Part shown: positions 29,481-38,244 of the stretch, piece by piece | Layout of the letters: each line of letters opens with the position of its first letter | Position numbering within the stretch: the first letter of the stretch is position 1 | Assembly (NCBI RefSeq): GCF_003932715.1 | Contig: NZ_CP020700.1 | Span: 5,602,501 to 5,666,500 of the forward strand | Source: Streptomyces tsukubensis | GTDB taxonomy: Bacteria > Actinomycetota > Actinomycetes > Streptomycetales > Streptomycetaceae | DNA length: 64,000 nucleotides | Reading direction: 5' to 3' | Notes under the pieces: model-generated | The model's database searches: none | What the model saw: the letters and a program-made list of their open reading frames with translations, nothing else | What the model was told of the DNA's origin: nothing | Program-made: the position numbers and the translations under genes

Positions 29481-30329
29481 GTGGCCGGGAAGCTCGCCGT
29501 CATCGGGGCCGGACTCATGGGGTCCGGTATCGCACAGGTCTCCGCCCGGGCGGGCTGGGACGTCGTCCTGCGCGATATCACCGACGAGGCCCTCACCCGC
29601 GGCACCGACGGCATCAAGGCGTCCTTCGACAAGTTCGTCGCCAAGGGGAAGCTGGAAGCGGCGGACGCCGAGGCCGCCCTCGGCCGGATCACCACCACGA
29701 CCGATCTCGACGCGGCCGCCGACGCGGATGTCGTCGTCGAGGCCGTCTTCGAGAAGCTTGAGGTCAAGCACGAGATCTTCCGGGCGCTCGACGGGCTGGT
29801 CCGGGACGACGCGGTGCTCGCCTCCAACACCTCCGCCATCCCCATCACCAAGATCGCGGCGGTCACCACCCGCCCCGAACGGGTGGTCGGGGTCCACTTC
29901 TTCTCGCCCGTGCCGATGATGCAGCTCGTCGAGCTGGTCCGCGGCTACAAGACCAGCGACGAAGCCCTCGCCACCGCACGGGCGTTCGCCGAGTCCGTCG
30001 GCAAGACCTGCATCGTCGTCAACCGGGACGTCGCCGGATTCGTCACGACCCGGCTGATCTCGGCGCTGGTCGTGGAGGCCGTCAAGCTGTACGAGAACGG
30101 CGTCGCCTCCGCCGAGGACATCGACCTCGCCTGCAAGCTGGGCTTCGGCCATGCGATGGGGCCGCTGGCCACCACCGACCTCACGGGCGTGGACATCCTG
30201 ATGCACGCCACCGGCAATATCTACACCGAGTCCCAGGACGAGAAGTTCGCCCCGCCGGAGCTGATGCGCCGGATGGTGGACGCGGGTGACATCGGGCGCA
30301 AGAGCGGGCAGGGCTTCTACACGTACTGA
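29481..30329 (+). CDS. 3-hydroxybutyryl-CoA dehydrogenase (3-hydroxyacyl-CoA dehydrogenase family)
   Basis: Oxidises or reduces 3-hydroxyacyl-CoA with NAD(P). 282 residues: Rossmann loop GAGLMGSGIAQVSARAG at the N-terminus, catalytic-region segments SNTSAIPITKIA and the histidine of GVHFFSPVPMMQLVE, and the C-terminal dimer domain (ADTD-like GPLATTDLTGVD, GRKSGQGFYTY). The GTG at 29481 has AAGGGG 6 bases upstream. It could serve butyrate or poly-3-hydroxybutyrate metabolism, or crotonyl-CoA supply to the ethylmalonyl pathway. Confidence 0.93.
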   Translation: MAGKLAVIGAGLMGSGIAQVSARAGWDVVLRDITDEALTRGTDGIKASFDKFVAKGKLEAADAEAALGRITTTTDLDAAADADVVVEAVFEKLEVKHEIFRALDGLVRDDAVLASNTSAIPITKIAAVTTRPERVVGVHFFSPVPMMQLVELVRGYKTSDEALATARAFAESVGKTCIVVNRDVAGFVTTRLISALVVEAVKLYENGVASAEDIDLACKLGFGHAMGPLATTDLTGVDILMHATGNIYTESQDEKFAPPELMRRMVDAGDIGRKSGQGFYTY

Positions 30330-30629
30330 CGCGTCCGACCGGGCTTCCGGGCCCCGTCGATCACCCTTCGGAGTGATTTCGGTATCGGTTCGCTTACAAC
30401 CAGCAACCCTGCGGCCCGTAATGCAGTCAGTTGATGGAGAACCGCAGTGGACTGACGGAACCGCACGGACGGGACGGCACCAGCAGGCCGACCCGGACGG
30501 ACCGGACGCACCGGACGCACCGGAAAAGATTCAGTGCGCCGTGACGGGGTATCCCCGCCCGCGCCCGGCGGCGTGGGGGTGTCCCCAACAGCCGGACGAA
30601 CGACAGCCGAAGCACTCTCGGGAGCGCAT
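30330..30629 (+). other. Gene-free region before the STAS gene
   Basis: 300 bases without a supported gene. It contains short tandem repeats of a CCGGACG-like unit around 30490-30525 and no strong hairpin. An in-frame GTG extension of the STAS gene to 30534 is open but has no initiation signal. Confidence 0.45.
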
Positions 30630-30953
30630 ATGCACATCAGGGGCGACCACACCGAGCTGGTCGTCGGGGGCCGCCTCGACGTCCGGAGCGCGGCGGACGC
30701 CCGTACGGTCCTCCACACGGCCGTCGACGACGGGGACGGGGATCTGGTGCTCGACCTCACCGCCCTCGACTCCTGGGACGCCACCGGGCTCGGGGTCATC
30801 ATGGGCGCCCACCGCCGGGCCGGACGCTGCGGCCGGCGGCTCGTCCTGCGCGGAGTGCCGCCGCAGATGCAGCGGTTGCTGGTCGCCACCCGGCTGCACC
30901 GCATTCTCGCCATCGAGGGCGGCCTCGCCGCGGAATCACTGCCCCGCGTCTGA
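30630..30953 (+). CDS. STAS domain protein, anti-anti-sigma-like without the phosphorylatable serine
   Basis: 107 residues that form a single STAS fold: GGRLDVRSAADARTVL, LVLDLTALDSWDATGLGVI, RAGRCGRRLVLRGVPPQMQRLL. In SpoIIAA/RsbV proteins the D-S-x-G-L-G serine is phosphorylated by the anti-sigma kinase. Here the motif reads Asp50-Ala51-Thr52-Gly-Leu-Gly, so the usual serine is alanine; Thr52 could substitute or the protein is not switched this way. The ATG at 30630 has GGGAG 5 bases upstream. No anti-sigma factor gene is adjacent. Confidence 0.85.
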   Translation: MHIRGDHTELVVGGRLDVRSAADARTVLHTAVDDGDGDLVLDLTALDSWDATGLGVIMGAHRRAGRCGRRLVLRGVPPQMQRLLVATRLHRILAIEGGLAAESLPRV

Positions 30954-31089
30954 CCCCCCGTCCGGTCCGGTTCCGGCCACCGCCGCCGTGCTCCACGGCC
31001 GGGCAGGGCACCGGACGTCCGTACGGCCCCCACACCTTCCGCCGATTTCTCATGGGATCGTGACCTCGCGGACCGCGCGGCACCCCCCG

Positions 31090-31108
31090 GGCAGGGGGAT
31101 ACCCTGCC
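31090..31108 (+). terminator. Small hairpin between STAS gene and ATPase-like gene
   Basis: GGCAGGG (31090-31096) pairs with CCCTGCC (31102-31108) around a 5-base loop, about 140 bases after the STAS gene. Confidence 0.35.
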
Positions 31109-31237
31109 ACCGTCAAGGGTTCGGTTCCGGCCGCCGCCCGGAGCCGCGGAACGGCCGGACGGATAGGTACGGGCAAGCACGGGAACGGACGGGAACCCGT
31201 GCGAACGCCTGTCCGGAGCCGGGGAACAAGGGAGCCA

Positions 31238-33916
31238 ATGAAGCCGAGGGAGCCGATGAACAGGGCCAGTTCCGGCGGGAGCGGCGGTACGCCGCGCGCC
31301 CCGCGCGACCCCGCCGTGGAGAACTTCGCCCACCCCGCGCCCGCCCCCGTCCGCATCACCCCGGTCGTCGCGGGCGACTACCTGCTCACCGTCAACCCCG
31401 TCGACGGCAGCGAGATCGTCCTCCGCCCGCCCGGCGGCGCCCCCGCGGACCAGAACTGGCCGGCCGGGCCCGAGCGGCGGACCGCCGCCGAACGCGCCGC
31501 CCACGAGCGGGCCGGAGCACCCCCCGTACCCTCGGGACCGGCTCAGCCGCGCCCCGGGCTCGTCGAACGCGACGAGGTACGCGAACGCCTCGGCCGGCTC
31601 CTCGGCCGCGGCCGCTCCGTCCGGCTCACCGGCCCCCCGGGATCGGGCCGCACCGCCCTGCTCGACCTCGTCGCCCAGGACTGCGCCGGCCTCGCCCCGG
31701 ACGGCGTGATCCGGCTCAACGGGCTCCACCGCACCGCCGGTGAGCTGCTCCACGCCCTGTTCGCCGCCGTGCACCGCAGCGAGCGCCACCGCCTCGACCG
31801 GACCGAACTCCTCACCGAGATCGCCGCGATCGGCGCCGTCGTCGTCCTCGACGATTTCGAAGGACCGGCTTCCGCCCTGACGGAACTCCTCGACGCGGCG
31901 CCCGAATGCGCCTTCCTGATCGCCTCCCTCCCGGCCGCGCCCGACTCCGGCGACGAACCCCACGGCCCCCGGATCGACGAGGCCGAACTCGAAGGGCTCA
32001 GCCGGGCCGGCTCCCTCGCCCTCCTCGCCCGGCTCGTCGACCGCGACCTCACCGAGGACGAGCGCAACTGGGCGGGCGACCTGTGGTTCGAGTCCGAGGG
32101 GCTGCCGCTCCGCTTCGTCCAGGCCGGAGCCCTGCTGCGGCAGAGCGACGCACTGCGCGTCGACGCCGAGGCCGCGGAGGACGCCTCCCCCTTCGAAGGC
32201 GCCCGGACCACCGGCGTACGGCTCCCGACACTCGGTCAGGGCGCGGCCCCCGCCGCGCTGCTCGCGTCCCGGCTCGGGGAGAGCGCGCGCGAGACCCTGC
32301 GGCTCGCCGTCGCCCTCGGCGGCGAGGTACCGCACCAGGCGCATCTGCCCGCCCTCATCGACGACACCCACGCCGACAGCGCCCTCGGAGAGCTGACGGC
32401 CTGCGGGCTGCTCTCGCCCGCCGGACCGCGCTGGCGGCTCGCCCCCGGCGCCCTCGACCAGTTGAAGGAGAAGGGGTACGGCCCCGATCCGGGCCCCGAA
32501 TCCGGCACCGGTCCCGGCTCCGGCTCCGGTGCCTCCGACGGCCGTCCGGACGACGGCACGGACCGCGCCCACACCGCCGCCCGGCACTACGCCTGGTGGA
32601 CCGCACACCCCTCGGTCACCGCGGAACGCGTCGTCGTCGAGGCCGACGCCGTACTCGCCGCCCTGACCGCCCTGCTCGCGGGCCGGGTCCCCGGACGGCT
32701 CGGCACCGCCGTACGGCTCGCGCGCGCCGCGGCCCCCGTCTTCGCCGCCGGACTGCACTGGACGGCCTGGGAGAGCACGCTGCGGATGGGCTCGGAGGCC
32801 GCCCGAATAGCGGGAGAGGTCGCCGAGGAGGCCTACTTCCACCATGAACTGGGCGTCCTCGCGCTCTGCACCGACAACCTCGGCCGGGCCCGCGCCGAAC
32901 TGGAAGCCTCCATCGGGCTCCGCGGGGCACTCGCCGACAAGAACGGCACCGTCGCGGGGCGCCGCGCCCTGGCCCTGGTCACCGACCGCGAGAAGCGGCC
33001 GGCCGACGGGGCCGGCGCCGTCGTGCCCGCGCCCCGGGCGATAGGGCCCGGCGCTCCGGCCGCGCCCCAACTGCTCCCGGTACCCGTGCCCGTACCGCCC
33101 CCGCTGCCCGTACCCGCCCCGCGTACCCTCCGGAAGCCGGACGACGACGAGGTGGCGTCCCGGCTCGGACCGCGCCCGGTGGAGCTCGGGAGGCCCCCGG
33201 TGCGGCCCGCGCTGCCCACGGGCGCCGTGGCGGCCATCTCGGAGCCCCTGACGGTGCCGGAGGCCCTCGCCGCGGTCCCGTACCCGCAGAAGGAACCGCG
33301 CCGCCGCCGCGGCGCACCGCTGCTGGGCAGCGCCCGGCGCAATCTGGTGGCGGCGGGCGCCGGTGCGGTGCTCGTCGCGGTCCTGGGCACCGTCCTCACG
33401 TTCGCCCCGGCGTCCGACGAGGTCGACCCGCCCGGCACCCGGGTCGACCCCGGCGACTCCGCACCCGACGAGGACCTCCGCGAGGACGGAGCGACCACCG
33501 GGGAACCCGCCCCGCCGCAGAACCCGGTGATCGGTGACCCGACCCGGGAGCCGTCCCGTACGGCATCGCCCGGACGGTCCCCCTCGCCGTCGCCCTCCGC
33601 GTCCCGGGAGACGGGACGCGAGACGGCACGCCCGTCGGACTCCCCGTCACCCGAGGACCCGCGGCCGACCCGGTCGACGCCGCCGACGTCGCCGAAGCCG
33701 TCGAACAGCGGAAGGCCGACGACGTCGCCGGGCCCCACGACGAGCGGCACGCCGCCGCAGTCACCGAGCCCCGGGCCGACGGGCAGCGAGAGTTCCAGGC
33801 CGCCGTCCATGGAATCGGCACCCGAAGCGGCCGTGTCCGCCACATCGGACCCGGCACCGGACCCGGCACCGGACCCGGCACCAGCCCCGGACTCCGGCTC
33901 CCCGTCCGCGGACTGA
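31238..33916 (+). CDS. Large P-loop ATPase-like protein with C-terminal membrane anchor and Ser/Pro-rich tail
   Basis: 892 residues. A nucleotide-binding domain starts near residue 115 (PGLVERDEVRERLGRLL), with P-loop GPPGSGRT (132-139), where the usual lysine is Arg138, and Walker B AVVVLDDFEGP, as in STAND/AAA regulators. A winged-helix-like part and helical repeats (HHELGVLALCTDNLGRARAE) follow. At residues ~702-724 there is one membrane helix (NLVAAGAGAVLVAVLGTVLTF), then a ~165-residue extracellular tail rich in Ser, Pro, Thr and Asp. Two equivalent starts exist: ATG 31238 and ATG 31256, each 3 bases after GGGAG. Function unknown; a membrane-tethered signalling ATPase is my inference. 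Confidence 0.75.
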   Translation: MKPREPMNRASSGGSGGTPRAPRDPAVENFAHPAPAPVRITPVVAGDYLLTVNPVDGSEIVLRPPGGAPADQNWPAGPERRTAAERAAHERAGAPPVPSGPAQPRPGLVERDEVRERLGRLLGRGRSVRLTGPPGSGRTALLDLVAQDCAGLAPDGVIRLNGLHRTAGELLHALFAAVHRSERHRLDRTELLTEIAAIGAVVVLDDFEGPASALTELLDAAPECAFLIASLPAAPDSGDEPHGPRIDEAELEGLSRAGSLALLARLVDRDLTEDERNWAGDLWFESEGLPLRFVQAGALLRQSDALRVDAEAAEDASPFEGARTTGVRLPTLGQGAAPAALLASRLGESARETLRLAVALGGEVPHQAHLPALIDDTHADSALGELTACGLLSPAGPRWRLAPGALDQLKEKGYGPDPGPESGTGPGSGSGASDGRPDDGTDRAHTAARHYAWWTAHPSVTAERVVVEADAVLAALTALLAGRVPGRLGTAVRLARAAAPVFAAGLHWTAWESTLRMGSEAARIAGEVAEEAYFHHELGVLALCTDNLGRARAELEASIGLRGALADKNGTVAGRRALALVTDREKRPADGAGAVVPAPRAIGPGAPAAPQLLPVPVPVPPPLPVPAPRTLRKPDDDEVASRLGPRPVELGRPPVRPALPTGAVAAISEPLTVPEALAAVPYPQKEPRRRRGAPLLGSARRNLVAAGAGAVLVAVLGTVLTFAPASDEVDPPGTRVDPGDSAPDEDLREDGATTGEPAPPQNPVIGDPTREPSRTASPGRSPSPSPSASRETGRETARPSDSPSPEDPRPTRSTPPTSPKPSNSGRPTTSPGPTTSGTPPQSPSPGPTGSESSRPPSMESAPEAAVSATSDPAPDPAPDPAPAPDSGSPSAD

Positions 33917-33930
33917 CGCCCGGTTCCGGA

Positions 33931-33974
33931 CACGGCACCGCCCCGGCCCGGGACTCCGGGACGGGGCGGTCGTG
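33931..33974. terminator. Terminator between convergent genes
   Basis: ACCGCCCCG (33937-33945) pairs with CGGGGCGGT (33962-33970); inside, CCCGG and CCGGG (33947-33951, 33956-33960) form a further stem around GACT, and CACG/CGTG extends it outward. It serves the ATPase-like gene and, from the other side, nucS. Confidence 0.75.
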
Positions 33975-34038
33975 ACGGGCGCGCGGCCCGGCATCAGAGC
34001 AGTCAGAACAAACGGACCAGCCGGACCAGCCGGAACAA

Positions 34039-34701
34039 TCAGAACAGTTTGAGTTTGTCGTCCTCGATACCGCGCAGGGCCTCGTAGTCCAGGACGACGC
34101 AGTGCATACCGCGGTCCGTCGCCAGCACCCGGGCCTGGGGCTTGATCTCCTGGGCCGCGAACACCCCGCGGACCGGCGCCAGATGCGGATCGCGGTTCAG
34201 CAGCTCCAGATAGCGCGTGAGCTGCTCCACCCCGTCGATCTCGCCGCGCCGCTTGATCTCCACGGCGACCGTGGCCCCGTCGGCGTCCCGGCACAGGATG
34301 TCCACCGGCCCGATCGCGGTGGGGTACTCACGGCGGATGAGCGTATAGCCGTCGCCGAGTGTCTCGATCCGGTCGGCCAGCAGCTCCTGGAGGTGCGCCT
34401 CGACACCGTCCTTGATCAGACCGGGGTCGATCCCCAGCTCGTGCGACGAATCATGGAGGACCTCCTCCATGGTGATGATCAGTTTTTCGCCCGCCTTGTT
34501 GATGACCGTCCAGACGCTTCCGTCGCCCTCCTTGAGGGTGCACGGAGGCGACATCCAGTTCAGCGGTTTGTACGCCCGGTCGTCCGCATGGACGGAGACA
34601 CTGCCGTCCGCCTTCACCAGGATCAGACGGGGAGCGGACGGGAGGTGGGCGGTGAGCCGGCCCGCGTAGTCCACGGAGCAACGGGCGATGACGAGGCGCA
34701 T
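34039..34701 (-). CDS. nucS: Mismatch-specific endonuclease NucS/EndoMS
   Basis: Cuts both strands at G-T, G-G and T-T mismatches; the mismatch repair route of actinobacteria that lack MutS/MutL. 220 residues: an N-terminal DNA-binding beta domain ([16 protein letters not shown]) and a C-terminal RecB-like nuclease domain with catalytic residues in GPVDILCRD and [13 protein letters not shown], plus the C-terminal DDKLKLF that resembles the sliding-clamp-binding end of the family. The frame is open to 34863 but only the ATG 34701 fits the family N-terminus. A TAGCGT hexamer ends 8 bases upstream, so a leaderless or very short leader is likely. Confidence 0.93.
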   Translation of the reverse strand: MRLVIARCSVDYAGRLTAHLPSAPRLILVKADGSVSVHADDRAYKPLNWMSPPCTLKEGDGSVWTVINKAGEKLIITMEEVLHDSSHELGIDPGLIKDGVEAHLQELLADRIETLGDGYTLIRREYPTAIGPVDILCRDADGATVAVEIKRRGEIDGVEQLTRYLELLNRDPHLAPVRGVFAAQEIKPQARVLATDRGMHCVVLDYEALRGIEDDKLKLF

Positions 34702-35006
34702 GGTCGGCAACGCTACTCGACGCACACCGCCGCGCGCGATTCCCCCTGCGCTCCTCCGTCCGCACCCGCTACTGAGCCTGGCTGAGCCCCATCGGGTCGC
34801 CCCACTTGTCCCTGTTCGTTTCTGGCTGGTTGTCGGCCCAATCTTCTGGTGCCACCGGGACACCGCACTTACCGTGGATGCAGGAGGTTGCCGGACGCGT
34901 ACTCTGCGTCGTCATTTTCCTGCGCATGCCGGTGCCACCGGGGGACCGGCGGACCTCCTTCCCTGCCCGTAAGACCCCGGGATCCGGGGTCGCGAGAGGA
35001 GAACCC
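34702..35006. other. Divergent intergenic region nucS / small conserved gene
   Basis: 305 bases. On the minus side the nucS -10 candidate is at 34710-34715. The rest has unusually many C/T-rich stretches (for example around 34801-34850) and ends with the ribosome site GAGAGGAG for the gene at 35007. No RNA gene or hairpin is evident. Confidence 0.45.
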
Positions 35007-35399
35007 ATGTCGCTCGACGTCTCACCGGCGCTGTTGGAACAGGCCGAGCGAGGCGAGGTCGACGAAGCCGCCTTCGTCGACTGCGTCCGGACCTCCCTGC
35101 CCTACGCATGGGAGATGATCAGCTCACTGGTGGCCAAGCTGAAGGTGGACGGCGGGGACTTCGCCGACAACCAGACGCCGCCGCCGGACGAGCAGGCACG
35201 TGGTCAACTGCTGCGCGCGCTCGCGAGTGACGCGATACGCGGTGCGCTCCAGCGGCACTTCGGAGTACGTCTCGCCTTCCAGAACTGCCACCGCGTCGCG
35301 GTGTTCCCGCTGGACCCGTCGGTGGACGAGCGGCTCGGCCGTTTCACCTCCCCCCGGGCGCAGCTGCTCAACCAGTCACCGGAGTTCCGCGACTGCTGA
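35007..35399 (+). CDS. Small conserved protein, SCO5389-like family
   Basis: 130 residues, soluble, mostly helical: SLDVSPALLEQAERGEVDEAAFVDCVRTSL is a run of helices, and the rest (ARGQLLRALASDAIRGALQ, HFGVRLAFQNCHRVAVFPL) shows no known motif. It resembles a streptomycete family known only by locus names; no function is established. The ATG at 35007 has GAGAGGAG 5 bases upstream; the frame is open to 34806 without signals. It is divergent from nucS. Confidence 0.75.
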   Translation: MSLDVSPALLEQAERGEVDEAAFVDCVRTSLPYAWEMISSLVAKLKVDGGDFADNQTPPPDEQARGQLLRALASDAIRGALQRHFGVRLAFQNCHRVAVFPLDPSVDERLGRFTSPRAQLLNQSPEFRDC

Positions 35400-35459
35400 T
35401 CCGAGCGGGCGGCAGCGGAACGGCCTCGCGGTACGGGAAGTGAGGGGCGTCCGGCCGCC

Positions 35460-35510
35460 GGGGGTCCCCCCACGCCGTCAGGCTTAGGCCCTGTCCGGGC
35501 CTGGGGGGAG
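35460..35510. repeat. Dispersed intergenic hairpin element, copy 2
   Basis: Begins GGGGGTCCCCCCACGCC, like the element at 22941, then CCCCCCA (35466-35472) pairs with TGGGGGG (35502-35508), with an inner hairpin AGGCCC-TGTCC-GGGCCT (35486-35502). It lies between two convergent genes and may double as their terminator. Confidence 0.55.
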
Positions 35511-35637
35511 GGCGGCTCCCGTGAGCCCCCCGCACGGGACGCTTCCCGGAGCGGGGGGAACTCGGGGCGGCCGGGCCCGGGCGCGGGGGCGCTGAGGCGC
35601 CCGGCGAGACGGGCGTACGGGCCACAGCGGCCCCTGT

Positions 35638-36810
35638 TCAGCGCAGCAGTGGAAGGACTTCCTCGCCGAGGCGGCGCACGGTGGTCTCCGTGGCGGCGAG
35701 ATCGCCGGAGCCCTCGGCGAGCAGGGCGAAGCGGGTGATGCCGGTACGTTCCGCGGTGGCCGCCAGCCGGTCGGCCGCCGTCCCGGGCGGGCCCACCGGG
35801 TGCAGTGAACAGAGCAGTTCGGTGTAGGCGACGGGGTCCCGCATCGTCCGCACGCGGTCGTCGACCGTCCGATGGGCGCCGAGCCCCAGCCTCAGCCAGC
35901 CCGGCATGGCCTTGAGCAGCGCCTCACGGGCGTCCCCGGCGTCGTCGGCTATCTGGACCACTCCGGCGGAGACGTGTCCCGCTGCGGCGACGGTATCGGG
36001 GCAGTGCCCGGCGGCCAGGGCGTGCCGCCGCCAGAGGGCGACCATCTCGGCCTTCTCCTCGTCGCCGCAGTGCATGCCGAGGAGCATCGGCAGTCCGCGC
36101 TCGGCGGCGACCCGCACCCCGCCGGGAGAGGTGCAGGCGACGACCACCTCGGGGTGCGCGTCGGGGGCGCCCGCGCCTTCCGCCGTACCGCCGCCCTTCG
36201 CTCCGGCACCAGTTCCGGCACCAGTTCCGGCTCCGGCAGCCGCCGCCGTACCCGCTGCCGCGCTGCCGTGCGCACCGGCGGCACCGCCCGCGGCGGACCG
36301 CAGTGGGCTGTCGAGCAGATCGGCGGGGCGCGGTACGACGGCGACCTCGCGGAAGCGGTACCGCTCGCCGGCCGCGCCCACCGAGGGCTCCCGCAGCCAG
36401 CGCAGCAGCAGGTCGAGGGATTCGGGGAAGCCGCTTTCGTACGCCGCGAGTCCGGAGCCGAAGACCTCCAGGTCGATCCAGGGCCCGCCGCGGCCCACTC
36501 CCAGCGAGAACCGCCCCCCGCTGGTGATGTGCAGCAGGGCCGCCTGCTCGCCGAGGGCCACCGGATGGACGTTCGGCAGCACGCTCACCGCCGTGCCGAC
36601 CCGGATCCGGCGGGTCCGGCCCAGCAGCACCGCCGCCAGGGTGACCGCCGAGGGGCAGACCCCGTACGGCACGAAGTGGTGCTCCGCCAGCCAGACCCCG
36701 TCCAGCCCGGACTCCTCGGCCACCTCCGCCGTCCGCACCGCCCGGTGCAGTGCCTCCCCCCGTCCCTGGCCAGGGAACTGAGCGGCCAGGACGAACGTAC
36801 CCACGCGCAT
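35638..36810 (-). CDS. Luciferase-like flavin-dependent monooxygenase
   Basis: 390 residues of the bacterial luciferase (LLM) fold, FMN- or F420-dependent. Typical segments: VAEESGLDGVWLAEHHF, IRVGTAVSVLPNVHPVALGEQAALL, RFSLGVGRGGPWIDLEVFG. A low-complexity Ala/Gly/Thr insertion (around residues 190-225, with a GTGAGTGAGA run) interrupts the barrel, absent from most family members. The ATG at 36810 has GAGGAGG 8 bases upstream. Substrate unknown; divergent from the small zinc-ribbon gene. Confidence 0.85.
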   Translation of the reverse strand: MRVGTFVLAAQFPGQGRGEALHRAVRTAEVAEESGLDGVWLAEHHFVPYGVCPSAVTLAAVLLGRTRRIRVGTAVSVLPNVHPVALGEQAALLHITSGGRFSLGVGRGGPWIDLEVFGSGLAAYESGFPESLDLLLRWLREPSVGAAGERYRFREVAVVPRPADLLDSPLRSAAGGAAGAHGSAAAGTAAAAGAGTGAGTGAGAKGGGTAEGAGAPDAHPEVVVACTSPGGVRVAAERGLPMLLGMHCGDEEKAEMVALWRRHALAAGHCPDTVAAAGHVSAGVVQIADDAGDAREALLKAMPGWLRLGLGAHRTVDDRVRTMRDPVAYTELLCSLHPVGPPGTAADRLAATAERTGITRFALLAEGSGDLAATETTVRRLGEEVLPLLR

Positions 36811-36868
36811 GCCTTCTGCCTCCTCGCGGCCGATGGCCCGTCCCCCCTGACCGCACTAACGCCTGACA

Positions 36869-36883
36869 CGTGCCAAAGGCACG
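36869..36883. promoter_or_regulatory. Small inverted repeat in divergent region
   Basis: CGTGCC (36869-36874), AAA, GGCACG (36878-36883): perfect 6-base arms in the intergenic region upstream of the monooxygenase gene. Operator or leader hairpin. Confidence 0.3.
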
Positions 36884-37027
36884 GGCGGCGGCGAAAATCA
36901 TGCGATTGTCCGGTAACTGGGCTCGGTGGCGGGTGGGCTGTCACTCTCCCGGGTGCGTCTACCCGGCTCCCCGGCCCGTAGGCTGGACTCGTAAGGAAAC
37001 GCCCCGACTTGCCCCGTGAGGTGCCGC

Positions 37028-37357
37028 GTGTCTCCCCGCCGCAACCGCCCCAAGGGCGGCGACAAGTCCTCCGCCCCGGCCGGTGAGACCGGCGACCGGT
37101 ACGGCGGATTCGGCCGTACCGAGTCCTGGCAGGGCGAGGACTGGTCGGTCCGGCACGTCGCCGGAGCCGCCGCCGACGGAAAGCGCTACCGCTGCCCCGG
37201 CTGCGACCAGGAGATCCCCTCCGGCGTACCGCATGTGGTGGCCTGGCCGGACCACGGCGGGGTGGACGACCGGCGGCACTGGCACAAGGCCTGCTGGAAC
37301 GCGAAGGACCGCCGCACCAGCCGGGTGCAGCGGTCCCGTAACGCGCCCCGGCACTGA
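37028..37357 (+). CDS. Small zinc-ribbon-like basic protein
   Basis: 109 residues, strongly basic at both ends (RRNRPKGGDK; RTSRVQRSRNAPRH). The centre has CPGCDQEI and then HWHKACW, a CxxC...HxxC arrangement that can hold one zinc ion. Actinobacterial homologs are often listed as ATP/GTP-binding protein, but no P-loop is present. The GTG at 37028 has GAGG 6 bases upstream. Nucleic-acid binding is plausible from charge and the zinc site only. Confidence 0.72.
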   Translation: MSPRRNRPKGGDKSSAPAGETGDRYGGFGRTESWQGEDWSVRHVAGAAADGKRYRCPGCDQEIPSGVPHVVAWPDHGGVDDRRHWHKACWNAKDRRTSRVQRSRNAPRH

Positions 37358-37413
37358 CCGGGCGGCCGTGGCCGCGGGGCCGGGGTCTCCCTCCGGCCCG
37401 CGGCCACCGGGAG

Positions 37414-38244
37414 CTACACGTCGCGCGATTCCAGCGTGGCGTAGGCGCCCGCCAGGGCGGCGGCGGTGAGTCCGACGATGATCGCCAGCGGCTCCCAGCC
37501 CGTCGGTCCGCCGTCCATCATCGAGCCGTCGTAGAGGGCCCCGAGCTGGCTGGGGATGGAGTACTTGACCAGCCATTCGCTGAGTCCGCGGAGCGCATCG
37601 AAGGTGATCATGAAGATGGTCAGCACCAGCGGCAGCAGCACCACACCGAACATGACGGTGATCGCGCCCGCGGAGTGCCGGATCATCGAGCCGATACCCA
37701 GCGCCAGCAGCCCCAGGAAGGCGAGGTAGAGGCTGACGCCGAGGGTGGAGCGCAGCCACTGGCCGCCGTCCGGCTCGCCGCCGAGGATGCCCACCTGCAC
37801 CACACCGAGCAGCAGGGTGGTCACCGCGGTCACGGCGAAGACGAGGACGAAGTAGACGATCGCCTTCGCGGTGAGTATCCGGGCCCGCGAGGGGCAGGCG
37901 GTCATGGTCGTACGGATCATCCCCGTGCTGTACTCCGAGGTGATCGTCAGCACCCCCAGGGTGATCACGCAGATACCACTGAGCACGGCACCGAAGAAGC
38001 CCAGCGACAGCACCTCGTCCTCGACGAAGGTCCCGTCGTCGGTGGCCCTCACGATGAGCGCGACGAGGGTGCCGATCCCGAAGAACACGGCGACCATCGT
38101 GCCGAGCGTCCACATCGTGGAGCGCAGCGAACGGATCTTGGTCCACTCGGAGGCGACGGCGTCCGCGAGCCGGGCCGGACGGACCGGGATCGGCGAGGTG
38201 TATCCGGCGGTGGGGGCGCCCGACGGCGGGTAGGGGCTGGTCAT
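37414..38244 (-). CDS. ABC-2 type transporter permease, pair 2
   Basis: 276 residues with six membrane helices, starting with a cytoplasmic segment (DAVASEWTKIRSLRSTMWTL) common to ABC-2 permeases that export drugs, lipids or polymers. The ATG overlaps the stop of the ATPase gene by four bases (ATGA), so the two are coupled. Paralogous to the permease at 39511: both keep SEWTKIR, the segment TSEYSTGMIRT / GTEYSSGMIRT, and a C-terminal LESRD / IKRRD end. Confidence 0.88.
   Translation of the reverse strand: MTSPYPPSGAPTAGYTSPIPVRPARLADAVASEWTKIRSLRSTMWTLGTMVAVFFGIGTLVALIVRATDDGTFVEDEVLSLGFFGAVLSGICVITLGVLTITSEYSTGMIRTTMTACPSRARILTAKAIVYFVLVFAVTAVTTLLLGVVQVGILGGEPDGGQWLRSTLGVSLYLAFLGLLALGIGSMIRHSAGAITVMFGVVLLPLVLTIFMITFDALRGLSEWLVKYSIPSQLGALYDGSMMDGGPTGWEPLAIIVGLTAAALAGAYATLESRDV

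Noticed and set aside
28482..30206. N-terminal extension of the adenosyltransferase frame up to 30206
   Set aside because: The extension runs antisense through the TetR and dehydrogenase genes; the family N-terminus is at 28481.
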